The notes beneath the pieces are model-generated. The model saw only the letters and a list, made by a program, of their open reading frames with translations. It was not told the DNA's origin and ran no database searches. Of a stretch of DNA of 35,293 nucleotides, positions 1-7,744 are shown in pieces. The DNA lies in contig JBBSCP010000004.1 in the NCBI GenBank assembly GCA_038250135.1, forward strand, positions 1-35,293, in the 5' to 3' direction. The position numbers and the translations under genes were made by a program. Within the stretch, counting starts at the first letter, position 1. Every line of letters begins with the position of its first letter. Source of the DNA: Falsiroseomonas sp038250135. GTDB lineage: Bacteria; Pseudomonadota; Alphaproteobacteria; Acetobacterales; Acetobacteraceae.

Positions 1-496
1 CATAGCAGGCCGCCTGGTCGTGCTGCATCCGGGTGCTCGGGTAGGGCAGGAGGGGTTCGGCTTCGCGGTGACCCCGCAAGGCGACTTCGAGACCATGCCG
101 CAGCTCGGCCGCGTCCTGCTCGGCGACCGGGTCGAGATCGGGGCCAATGCCTGCGTCGATCGTGGCAGCCAGGGCGACACCGTTCTCGGCCCGGGAACGC
201 GGCTCGATAACCTGGTGCAGGTCGCGCACAATGTCCGCACAGGGCAATCATGCGTGCTGGTCGCGCAGGTCGGGCTAGCGGGCTCAACCACGCTTGGGAA
301 CAACGTCCAGATGGGCGGGCAGGCCGGCACCGCGGGCCATCTCAGCATCGGCGATGGGGCCCAGATCGGCGCGCAGTCCGGGGTGATGGGCGACGTCGAG
401 CCCGGCGCGCGCATCGTCGGCAGCCCGGCCTGGCCGGCGCGGGAGACGCTTCGCGCCTTCGCCACGCTGCGCCGCCTCGCCCAGAAGCCGGGCTGA
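1..496 (+). CDS. lpxD: UDP-3-O-acylglucosamine N-acyltransferase LpxD, 3' part
   Basis: Third step of lipid A synthesis: transfer of a hydroxyacyl chain to the 2-amino group of UDP-3-O-acylglucosamine in the cytoplasm. The reading frame is open from base 2, so the N-terminal uridine-binding domain lies outside the window. What remains is left-handed beta-helix hexapeptide repeats, including the family signature HPGARVGQEGFGFA and the segment LDNLVQVAHNV, whose His matches the catalytic His of LpxD. The chain ends in a short helical C-terminus, as in the family. An internal ATG at 20 is not the true start. fabZ follows after 89 bases. Order lpxD-fabZ-lpxA is the standard proteobacterial arrangement, which supports the call. 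Confidence 0.93.
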   Translation, partial: IAGRLVVLHPGARVGQEGFGFAVTPQGDFETMPQLGRVLLGDRVEIGANACVDRGSQGDTVLGPGTRLDNLVQVAHNVRTGQSCVLVAQVGLAGSTTLGNNVQMGGQAGTAGHLSIGDGAQIGAQSGVMGDVEPGARIVGSPAWPARETLRAFATLRRLAQKPG

Positions 497-585
497 GCAG
501 GCGGGATGATCGCGTCGGTTGAAATGGTTCCTCTCGACGCGCGTCTGGATTACGACACTCGGGAAGTGAGTTCGGGGGGCAGAAT

Positions 586-1065
586 ATGATGGAGCAGGAG
601 CCGAAGGGCACGTCGCCAACGACGGTTGAGGCCTATGACATCGGCCGCATCATGCAGGCGATACCGCACCGCTACCCCTTCCTGATGGTGGATCGCGTGG
701 TGGACATGGTGCCGAACGTCTCCGCTGTCGGGATCAAGAACGTCTCGATCAACGAGAACTTCTTCCAGGGGCATTTCCCGCAGCACCCGGTGATGCCAGG
801 CGTGCTGATCATCGAGAGCATGGCGCAGACCGCGGCGGTGCTCGTGGTGGAGACGCTGGGGCCGAGCGCGCAGGGCAAGCTGGTGTATTTCATGACGGTG
901 GACAACGCTAAATTTCGCAAGCCCGTGGTGCCCGGCGACCAGATGCGTGTGCACGTCGTCAAGCAACGCTCGCGCGGCAACATCTGGAAGTTCAGCGCCG
1001 AGGCCAAGGTCGATGGCAAGGTCGTGGCGGAGGCGAGCTACGCCGCCATGATTCTCGACAAGTGA
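586..1065 (+). CDS. fabZ: 3-hydroxyacyl-ACP dehydratase FabZ
   Basis: Dehydrates (3R)-hydroxyacyl-ACP in type II fatty acid synthesis, competing with LpxA/LpxD for hydroxyacyl-ACP. The protein is 159 aa, the usual length, with a single hot-dog fold. The active-site pair is visible: His63 in GHFPQHPVMPGVL and Glu77 in IIESMAQ, 14 residues apart as in characterised FabZ. The start is the first of two adjacent ATGs (586 and 589) behind a GGGGGG purine-rich ribosome site. The stop overlaps the GTG start of lpxA (GTGA at 1062-1065), which implies translational coupling. Confidence 0.96.
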   Translation: MMEQEPKGTSPTTVEAYDIGRIMQAIPHRYPFLMVDRVVDMVPNVSAVGIKNVSINENFFQGHFPQHPVMPGVLIIESMAQTAAVLVVETLGPSAQGKLVYFMTVDNAKFRKPVVPGDQMRVHVVKQRSRGNIWKFSAEAKVDGKVVAEASYAAMILDK

Positions 1066-1922
1066 GCGGGGTGGGGGCTTTGCCATCCATCGACGCCAGC
1101 GCCGTCATTCATCCGGCCGCCCACGTGGCGCCGGGCGCGCAGATCGGGCCTGGATGCTGCATCGGCCCCGGCTGCGTGGTCAGTGCCGAGTCGATCCTCG
1201 GCGCGGGAGTGGAACTGCTCGCCCATGTCGTTCTCGACGGCCGCGTGACGCTCGGCGCTGGCGTGAAGGTGTTTCCCTTCGCCACCATCGGCCTGGCGCC
1301 TCAGGACTTGAAATACAAAGGCGAGCCGACCTCGGTGGTGATTGGCCCGCGTACCCAGGTTCGCGAGCATTCGACCATCCATCGCGCCAGCACCAGCGGG
1401 GCGGGCGTGACGCACATCGGCGCGGATTGTCTGCTGATGTGCGTCGTGCATGTCGGGCATGATTGCGTGGTCGGCGACAGCGTCATCCTGGTCAACAACG
1501 TGATGCTCGCCGGCCACGTCGAGATCGGCGACTTCGCCGTGATTTCGGGCGGTTCGGCGATCCAGCAATTCGTGCGCATCGGCCGCATGGCGATGGTCGC
1601 GGGCATGTCGGGGGTGGAGCGCAACGTGCTGCCCTATGGCCGCGCCAAGGGCTATCGCGCCAAGCTCTACGGCCTCAACACCATCGCCTTGCGCCGGCGC
1701 CTGGGGCTGAGCAAGGAACGCGTGATGGCGTTGGCCCGCGTGGTGCACGAATTGTACCGTGCACCGCGCCCCGACGAGGTGGCGGAAGCGCTGGCCGCGC
1801 AGCATCCCGAGGATGGTCTGGTGCAGGAGATTTTGGACTTCGCACGCGTGCGCGGGCGGCATGGGCTGATCCCCTTCGGCCGCTCGAATCCCGAGGACGA
1901 GGATGCGGGAGAAACGGCATGA
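1062..1922 (+). CDS. lpxA: UDP-N-acetylglucosamine O-acyltransferase LpxA
   Basis: First enzyme of lipid A synthesis: moves a 3-hydroxyacyl chain from ACP to the 3-OH of UDP-GlcNAc. It is 286 aa, slightly longer than the 262 aa E. coli protein because of a charged C-terminal tail. N-terminal hexapeptide repeats form the beta-helix, and the C-terminal third (YGLNTIALRRRLGLS onward) is the helical LpxA C-terminal domain. His130 and His133 in VVHVGHDCVVGD match the E. coli His122/His125 pair, the second being the catalytic base. It starts with GTG inside the fabZ stop and ends in an ATGA overlap with lpxI. Confidence 0.96.
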   Translation: MSGVGALPSIDASAVIHPAAHVAPGAQIGPGCCIGPGCVVSAESILGAGVELLAHVVLDGRVTLGAGVKVFPFATIGLAPQDLKYKGEPTSVVIGPRTQVREHSTIHRASTSGAGVTHIGADCLLMCVVHVGHDCVVGDSVILVNNVMLAGHVEIGDFAVISGGSAIQQFVRIGRMAMVAGMSGVERNVLPYGRAKGYRAKLYGLNTIALRRRLGLSKERVMALARVVHELYRAPRPDEVAEALAAQHPEDGLVQEILDFARVRGRHGLIPFGRSNPEDEDAGETA

Positions 1923-2797
1923 GCGGCGCGCCGCTCGGCCTCATTGCCGGCGGCGGGCTGATGCCCATCCGCATCGCCGATGCCGCCGCCAAGGCGGGGC
2001 GTCGTCTTTCCATCATCCTGCTCGAGAGCTTCGCCAACCCTATGGATTATCGGCATTTCCCGGGTGCCGAGGTCGTACCGCTCGGCCATGTAGGGCGCAT
2101 GCGGGCCAAGCTGCGCGCCGCGGGTGCCCGGGACCTGGTGCTGGCGGGCCGGGTGAAGCGGCCCTCCTTCCTCGCGCTGCGCTTCGATGCGGAGGGGGCG
2201 AAGATCGCCGCGAGGCTCGGCCGCCGCGCCCTGTTCGGCGGTGATGACAGCCTGCTCTCCGCCGCCGTTGCACTGATGCGCGAGGAAGGCTTCAACCCAT
2301 TGGGCGGGCAGGAAATTCTTGCCGAGTTGCTCGTCGAGCCTGGGCTTCTGACGCGCGCCGGGCCGGACGATCAGGCGCGTGCCGACATCGCGCGGGGCAT
2401 CGCGGTGGTGCGAGCCCTTGGCCATGCCGATGTCGGCCAGGGCTGCGTGATCCAGCAGGGCATGGTGCTCGGTCTCGAGGCGATCGAGGGCACGGATGCC
2501 ATGCTCGCGCGCTGCGGGGATTTGCAACGCGAGGGTCCCGGTGGCGTGCTGGTGAAGCTGATGAAACCGCGCCAGGATATTCGCGTTGATATGCCGGTGA
2601 TCGGCCCAGATACGGTGCGCGCCGCCGCTGCGTCCGGGCTGCGCGGCGTTGCAATCGAGGGACGAGCGGGGCAATCCGGCACCATCGTCATCGATCGTGA
2701 CGCGACCATTGCCGCGGCCGATGCCGCCGGGCTGTTCCTGGTGGCAATCCGTCCTGATGAATTTATCGCTGAGTTCGACAAGGAGACCACGCCATGA
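1919..2797 (+). CDS. lpxI: UDP-2,3-diacylglucosamine pyrophosphatase LpxI
   Basis: Hydrolyses UDP-2,3-diacylglucosamine to lipid X and UMP, the alphaproteobacterial replacement for LpxH. It is 292 aa. The N-terminus GLIAGGGLMPIRIAD and the C-terminal segment IGPDTVRAAAASGLRGVAIE are typical of the LpxI (former DUF1009) family. The start is the ATG at 1919 inside ATGA shared with the lpxA stop; the same frame stays open upstream as antisense-free noise over lpxA, but the overlap start fits family length. The stop overlaps the gloA start (ATGA at 2794-2797). In many relatives lpxB comes next; here it does not. Confidence 0.92.
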   Translation: MSGAPLGLIAGGGLMPIRIADAAAKAGRRLSIILLESFANPMDYRHFPGAEVVPLGHVGRMRAKLRAAGARDLVLAGRVKRPSFLALRFDAEGAKIAARLGRRALFGGDDSLLSAAVALMREEGFNPLGGQEILAELLVEPGLLTRAGPDDQARADIARGIAVVRALGHADVGQGCVIQQGMVLGLEAIEGTDAMLARCGDLQREGPGGVLVKLMKPRQDIRVDMPVIGPDTVRAAAASGLRGVAIEGRAGQSGTIVIDRDATIAAADAAGLFLVAIRPDEFIAEFDKETTP

Positions 2798-3189
2798 GCC
2801 AGCCCAGCCTGCTGCACACGATGATCCGCGTAGGTGACCTGGCGAAGAGCGTCGCCTTCTACACCGGCCCGCTCGGCATGAGGGAACTGCGCCGCCGTGA
2901 CGTGCCGGATGGCAAGTACACGCTGGTCTTCGTGGGCTACGCGGAGGAAAGCACGGGTGCTGCCGTGATCGAGCTCACCTACAATTACGGCACTGACAAA
3001 TACGACCTCGGCGGGGGCTTCGGCCACCTCGCCGTCGGCGTGCCCGACATCCACGCAACCTGCGACGCGCTGCGCGCCGCCGGGGCGAAGATCACGCGCG
3101 AGCCGGGGCCGGTGAAGTTCGGCACCACCGTGATCGCCTTCGTCGAGGATCCCGATGGCTACAAGATCGAACTCATCGAACGGAAATAG
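2794..3189 (+). CDS. gloA: Lactoylglutathione lyase (glyoxalase I)
   Basis: Isomerises the hemithioacetal of methylglyoxal and glutathione to S-lactoylglutathione in the cytoplasm. The 131 aa chain matches E. coli GloA almost end to end, including LLHTMIRVGDL, VIELTYNYG, FGHLAVGV and TTVIAFVEDPDGYKIELIE. The four metal ligands are in place: His8, Glu60, His78 and Glu126. The short form lacking the insertions of zinc-type eukaryotic enzymes suggests a Ni/Co-type bacterial glyoxalase I. It is translationally coupled to lpxI by ATGA. The stop is one base from the stop of the convergent permease gene. Confidence 0.95.
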   Translation: MSQPSLLHTMIRVGDLAKSVAFYTGPLGMRELRRRDVPDGKYTLVFVGYAEESTGAAVIELTYNYGTDKYDLGGGFGHLAVGVPDIHATCDALRAAGAKITREPGPVKFGTTVIAFVEDPDGYKIELIERK

Positions 3190-3190
3190 C

Positions 3191-3973
3191 TCAGGCGCGG
3201 TTCCGCTTTGACGCGCGCAACCGCAGTGCCTCGCTGATCGCGAGAAACACCAGTGACGACACGAACAGCAGCGACGCCGCGGCCAGGATCGTCGGCGTCA
3301 TGTACTCGCGAACGTTTGCATACATCTGGCGGGGCAGGGTGAATTGCCCGGGTCCCGCCAGGAACAGCGTGATGACGAATTCATCGAGCGAGGTGGCGAA
3401 GGCGAAGATCGCGCCCGCCGCGATGCCCGGCCAGATCAGCGGTGCCAGCACGCGCCGAAAACTCCGCCAGGGAGAAGCGCCGAGCGAGGCAGCGGCGCGT
3501 AGCAGGTTAGCATCGAAAGTCTGCAAGGTCGCGAGCACCGAGACCACCACGAAAGGCACCGCAATCACGGTATGGCCCAGCACCAGGCCGGGCAGCGTGC
3601 CGGCGATGCCGATGAGCGAGAAGGCAAAGAACATCGCCGCTGCTGTCACGATGAAGGGCGTGACCATCGGCAGCGTCAGCAGCCCGACCAGCACGGCGCG
3701 GCCGCGGAACTGTCCCAGATGCAGCCCGATCGCCGCCATTGTGCCGAGCACCGTCGCCACGACCATCGTCAGCGACGCCACGATCACGCTGTTCTTCGTG
3801 GCCAGCACCCAACGGCTTGAGGTGAAGAAATCCTCGTACCACCGAAGCGAGAACCCGCGGGGCGGGAAGGCCATCACCTCGGTCGGCGAGAAGCTGAGCC
3901 ACATTGCGGCCAGCATGGGCAGCATCAGGAAGGCCAGGATCAGCGTGGTGACGACCGGCAGCGTGAGTTTCAC
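3191..3973 (-). CDS. ABC transporter permease, PotC-like
   Basis: Second membrane subunit of an ABC importer of the spermidine/putrescine (PotC) type. It is 260 aa with about six hydrophobic segments. The ATPase-contacting EAA loop is seen as ASLGASPWRSFRRVLAPLIWPG in the C-terminal half. The start is GTG at 3973, overlapping the stop of the partner permease as GTGA; a longer upstream reading has low-complexity shadow sequence and is rejected. It is the last gene of the aminotransferase-SBP-permease-permease run, and no ATPase follows. Substrate not readable from the sequence. Confidence 0.88.
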   Translation of the reverse strand: MKLTLPVVTTLILAFLMLPMLAAMWLSFSPTEVMAFPPRGFSLRWYEDFFTSSRWVLATKNSVIVASLTMVVATVLGTMAAIGLHLGQFRGRAVLVGLLTLPMVTPFIVTAAAMFFAFSLIGIAGTLPGLVLGHTVIAVPFVVVSVLATLQTFDANLLRAAASLGASPWRSFRRVLAPLIWPGIAAGAIFAFATSLDEFVITLFLAGPGQFTLPRQMYANVREYMTPTILAAASLLFVSSLVFLAISEALRLRASKRNRA

Positions 3974-5154
3974 AGCCGCGCTCCCGGCAGGCCCACGCCA
4001 CCCGTGAGCACGCGCGCCACCGCCAGCACCGCGCCCGTCATCGCCAGCAGATACACCGACAGCGCCGCCGACATGCCCCAATTCACCTCGCGATTCATGA
4101 AATAGGCGATGAACCAGGCGATGAGCTGGTCGCGCTCGCCCCCCACGAGCGCTGGCGTGATATAGAAACCGACGGCGAGCAGGAATACCATCGCCCCACC
4201 CGCCAGCACGCCGGGCAGCGTCAGCGGCAGCCACACCCGGCGGAACGTCATCCAGCCGCCGGCGCCGAGCGAGGCACTCGCGATCAGATAGCGCCTGTCG
4301 AGCCGCGTCATCACGCTCACCATCGGCAGGATCGCGACCGGCAGCAGGACGTGGATGGTGGCGATCAGCACGGCGAAGCGCGTGCCGACCAACTGCATCG
4401 GCGCATCGAGAATCCCCAGCATTACCAGGGCATCGTTGATCGGCCCCTCACGGCTCAGCAGCGCGAACCACGCCGTGCTGCGCACCATCACCGAGGACCA
4501 GAAGGGGATCAGCACCAGCGTGAGCGCGATGGAGGACCACGGCGGAGAAAGCCGCGCAATGGTCGCCGCCACCGGATAGGCCAGCAGCACGCAGGTCAGT
4601 GTCACGATCACGCTGACCGACATCGTGCGCCAGAACAGCGTGCGGTACACGGCCTGATCGGGATCGACCGCGCGAATTTCGCCGGCGGGCGTGCGCGTCA
4701 TGTCGATGGCGCGCAGCAGATACAGCGACGTCACCGGCCCGCCGGCGCGCTGGATAAGGCGCCAGGTCTCGGCCTCGCCCCAGCGGGGATCGAGGGCGAT
4801 CAGAGCGGGCCTGAAGGGGGCCTGGAGATTGTCGCCGGCACGCGCCACGCGCAGCAGCAGCGTGCGCATGCCGGTGCGCTCGAAGTTGAGCCGCGCGGCA
4901 AGGTTGCCGATGCGCCGTTCCTCCAGCGCCGCCGCCAATTCGCGGGCGATGGCAGCGAAGGCGGCTTCCTCGGGCAGATCCCGCCCATCCCACCGCAGCA
5001 GCGCGGCGCGAGTCTGGGGCAGGGTCGTTGCCACTTCGGGATCGCGCAGTGCGGTGCCAAGCGTGACACCGACCGGCAGCAGAAAGGCGCCCAGGATCAG
5101 CAGCAGCAGCGGCGCGATCAGCGCCGCCGCCAGCCAATTCGTGCGCGCCTTCAC
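3970..5154 (-). CDS. ABC transporter permease, PotB-like
   Basis: First membrane subunit of the same importer, 394 aa. It has an N-terminal membrane segment (about residues 8-30), then a long hydrophilic stretch (about 35-170) predicted to be periplasmic, then five or so membrane helices. The EAA loop reads ASLGAGGWMTFRRVWLPLTLPG near residue 305. The large loop between TM1 and TM2 occurs in a PotB subgroup of alpha- and betaproteobacteria and explains the length. The start is GTG at 5154, four bases after the binding protein stop. Its stop overlaps the next permease start. Confidence 0.87.
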   Translation of the reverse strand: MKARTNWLAAALIAPLLLLILGAFLLPVGVTLGTALRDPEVATTLPQTRAALLRWDGRDLPEEAAFAAIARELAAALEERRIGNLAARLNFERTGMRTLLLRVARAGDNLQAPFRPALIALDPRWGEAETWRLIQRAGGPVTSLYLLRAIDMTRTPAGEIRAVDPDQAVYRTLFWRTMSVSVIVTLTCVLLAYPVAATIARLSPPWSSIALTLVLIPFWSSVMVRSTAWFALLSREGPINDALVMLGILDAPMQLVGTRFAVLIATIHVLLPVAILPMVSVMTRLDRRYLIASASLGAGGWMTFRRVWLPLTLPGVLAGGAMVFLLAVGFYITPALVGGERDQLIAWFIAYFMNREVNWGMSAALSVYLLAMTGAVLAVARVLTGGVGLPGARL

Positions 5155-5158
5155 TTGC

Positions 5159-6181
5159 TCAGCGGTTCAGCCAGGCGGCGAAGCGCTGTTCGAGGTCCGG
5201 GCCATTCTCCAGCCAGAACTCGGTGTTGATCTGCAGGCCGCCATCCTGGTGGTTCGTCATCATCAGGGGGTTGCGCGCACGCACGTCGGGATCGTTGGCG
5301 ACGGCGGCGGTGACGGGGTTGATCGGCCAGGCCTTCGTCAGCTCCAGCAGCGGCGCGGGGTTGGTGATGTGCTCGATCAGCCGCATCCCGGCCGTCGCAT
5401 TCTCGCTGCCACGGACCACCGCCCAATAGTCGAAAGCGAACAGCAGCGTGCTCCAGTTGAGGTTGTAGCGCGCGCCGCTGCGGATGGCGTTCGCCGTGCG
5501 GCCCACGAAGCCCACGGCGTAGGCCACCTCACCAGAGTTCACGAGCTCGATGGGCTGCTGACCGCCGGTCCAGAAATGCAGGTTGGGACGAATGCGGTCG
5601 AGGGCGGCGAAGGCGCGTTGCTGCCCGGCTGGTGTGGCGAGCACGCGATACACATCGGCGGCCGGCACGCCATCGCCTAGCAGTGCGATCTCGAGTGTGA
5701 TGCGTGCGCCGCGGCGCAGCGTGCGGCGGCCGGGAAAGCGCTGCGTGTCCCACAATTCCTGGAAGTTAGCCGGTCCGCTCGGGTTGCGCGTGGTGTCCCA
5801 GAACACGGAGACGCCCCAGCCGATGGCGCCCGCACCGCAGGTGCTGGTGCCGCCCGGCATGAACTTCGCGCGGTCCACCACGGACCAGTTGATGCGCTCG
5901 AAGATGCCATCCTCGCAGCCGCGGATCAGGTCCGGCGCCTCGACCATCACCACATCCCAGGTGACGTTGCGGGCCTGCACCATCGCGCGGATGGGGCCGA
6001 CATTGTAGTCATAGGCGCTGTCCACGATGGGCTGGCCGAAGGTTGCAAACAGCGTGCGCCGCATGTGGTCCTGCAATGCGCCGCCGCCGGCAACGATCGT
6101 GAGGTCCCGCGCCGCGGCCGGCGTTGCCGCCACCAGCCCACCGAGCAGCAGCCCGGCCAGGCTTGCCATCCATCCGTTCAT
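5159..6181 (-). CDS. Extracellular solute-binding protein, PotD-like
   Basis: Periplasmic receptor of the importer, about 340 aa. A signal peptide is clear: MNGWMASLAGLLLGGLVA ending at an AAARD-type cleavage site. The mature chain begins LTIVAGGGALQDHMRR, the usual start of the PotD/family 1 spermidine-putrescine fold. The start is taken as ATG 6181 because an AGGGGAG ribosome site sits 8 bases upstream and the codon overlaps the aminotransferase stop (ATGA). A GTG at 6190 in frame would lie directly against that site. The ligand could be a polyamine, another amine or an amino acid; the family is broad. Confidence 0.88.
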   Translation of the reverse strand: MNGWMASLAGLLLGGLVAATPAAARDLTIVAGGGALQDHMRRTLFATFGQPIVDSAYDYNVGPIRAMVQARNVTWDVVMVEAPDLIRGCEDGIFERINWSVVDRAKFMPGGTSTCGAGAIGWGVSVFWDTTRNPSGPANFQELWDTQRFPGRRTLRRGARITLEIALLGDGVPAADVYRVLATPAGQQRAFAALDRIRPNLHFWTGGQQPIELVNSGEVAYAVGFVGRTANAIRSGARYNLNWSTLLFAFDYWAVVRGSENATAGMRLIEHITNPAPLLELTKAWPINPVTAAVANDPDVRARNPLMMTNHQDGGLQINTEFWLENGPDLEQRFAAWLNR

Positions 6182-7143
6182 TGTTCGCACTCCCCTGCTT
6201 GGTTGATCGCCCCGGCGGGCGTGATGTGCCAGCCGGTATTCTTCTTGCGATAGTAGGTGTTGAGCAAGCGCGTCGTCACCTGCCCTGGCCGGCCATCGCC
6301 TACCGGCGCGCCATCGATTCGCGTCACCGGGAACAACCCGCAGGAGGTGGCGGTGAGGAACACCTCCGCCGCCCCGCGCAGTGCCGCCGGCGACAGCCGC
6401 CCGTAGCGCGCGGGGATGCCAAGCTCCTGCGCGATCTCGAACATGGAGCGGCAGGAGATACCTGGCAGCACGCCGGAATCGGGCGAGATCAATTCACCAT
6501 CCACCAGCGCCACCACGTTGAAGCCAGGCGCCTCCGCAACATCGCCTGTGTGGGTCAGCAGGATCGGCACATCGCCGCCGGCATCCTGTGCCGCGAAGGT
6601 GGCGCGCAGGAAGTCGCCCCAATGGCTGTTCTTCCACAGCGGGTTCACCGAGGCCGAGGCAATGCGCGGCACCTCGGGCACGACCATCGCATGCTGACCG
6701 CGGCGCATCTGCGCCGGCTGTCCACGCAGTACCAGCGGCGTGACGGTGGCGAAGAACCTGTTGCGCGACAATCGCGGATCGCGCGTGCCGGGCACCGTCA
6801 TGCCGCGCGTGCAGGCGAAATACACAAGCGAATCCTCAAGCCCGCTGTCGCGTACCAAGCGGGCCAGGATCGCGCGGATTTCGTTGCGAGTGAGCCGCGG
6901 ATCCAGCCGCAGCCCGGCCATCGAGGCGAAGAATCGGTCGAGATGGTCTTCCAGCCGGAAGAAGCCGCCGCGCCAAGTATGGACCACGTCATAGGTCATG
7001 TCGGCATACATCAGGCCAAGGTCGCGCACCGGAATCCGCGCCTCATCGAGTGGCACCACCGCGCCGTCGACATAGCCGAGCGCACGGCTGAAATCGGCAG
7101 TCTCCACGGTGAGGTGCGTCGGCACCTCCAACTCCTCGTCCAT
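6178..7143 (-). CDS. Class IV PLP-dependent aminotransferase, (R)-amine transaminase-like
   Basis: Fold-type IV aminotransferase, 321 aa. The PLP lysine is Lys171 in NPLWKNSHWGDFLRA. The downstream run EAPGFNVVALVDGEL, GVLPGISCRSMFEIA and TATSCGLFPVTRIDG is the family's cofactor-phosphate and active-site region. The wording around the lysine (K-N-x-x-W-G-D) and the C-terminal half look closer to (R)-selective amine:pyruvate transaminases such as the Arthrobacter enzyme than to housekeeping IlvE. D-amino-acid or branched-chain aminotransferase activity cannot be excluded. It is first in the transporter run and coupled to the binding protein by ATGA, so an imported amine or amino acid is a plausible substrate. 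Confidence 0.8.
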   Translation of the reverse strand: MDEELEVPTHLTVETADFSRALGYVDGAVVPLDEARIPVRDLGLMYADMTYDVVHTWRGGFFRLEDHLDRFFASMAGLRLDPRLTRNEIRAILARLVRDSGLEDSLVYFACTRGMTVPGTRDPRLSRNRFFATVTPLVLRGQPAQMRRGQHAMVVPEVPRIASASVNPLWKNSHWGDFLRATFAAQDAGGDVPILLTHTGDVAEAPGFNVVALVDGELISPDSGVLPGISCRSMFEIAQELGIPARYGRLSPAALRGAAEVFLTATSCGLFPVTRIDGAPVGDGRPGQVTTRLLNTYYRKKNTGWHITPAGAINQAGECEQ

Positions 7144-7235
7144 TCGTCACTCCTTGCTGGCTCACGATAGAGCGAGCGCGGCGCGGGTCAAATGCGGCGC
7201 TTGCGGAGGTGTCGCGCGCATCGTAAGCGCGCCGG

Positions 7236-7661
7236 GTGTTTGACCTTATCCCGCCCCCTGTCCTGTTCTTCGCCCTTGGCGCGCTGGCGGCCGCGCTGCG
7301 TTCCGACCTGCATCTGCCCGATGCGCTGGCCAAGGCTTTGTCGGTCTATCTGATGGTCGCGATCGGGCTGAAGGGTGGTGCTGCGATCGCGACTCCGGGC
7401 GCGAGCCAAGGCCTGCCGGGCGCGCTTGCCGTTGGGATCGCGCTGTCCTTCCTGCTACCGGTGCTGGTCTTTGGGCTGCTGCGCGCGGCCTCGCACCTGG
7501 ATCGTGAAACCGCGGCGGCGGTGGCGGGCCATTACGGTTTGGTCAGCGTGGTCACCTTCGCCGCCGCGATCGGTGCGCTGCTCGACGACATGGTGGCCTA
7601 TCGGCGGGTCGATGATGGCAAGATCGGGCGCGACATCTCGCTGTTCCACCGCACCGGCTAG
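7236..7661 (+). pseudogene. Truncated SbtA-like sodium-dependent bicarbonate transporter
   Basis: The first ~125 residues match the N-terminus of the SbtA (former DUF897) family: PPPVLFFALGALAAALRSDL, ALSVYLMVAIGLKGGAAIA and AGHYGLVSVVTFAAAIG. Several membrane helices are visible. Family members have over 300 residues and about ten helices. Here the similarity stops after DDMVAY, followed by about 15 unrelated polar residues and a stop at 7661. No continuation is seen in the other frames before the convergent exporter gene. It is therefore probably a 3'-truncated remnant. The start is GTG 7236. Confidence 0.72.
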
Positions 7662-7744
7662 CCGAATCCGCGACGCGTGGCTGCTGCGCCAGGCGACCCG
7701 TGATATTCTGGCCTCGCAGTCGGCCGTGAAAGTGGCCGCAACCC

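Noticed and set aside
1463..1918. An upstream in-frame extension of lpxI
   Set aside because: It runs inside lpxA in another frame, has Arg/Gly-rich shadow composition, and the ATGA start at 1919 gives normal family length.
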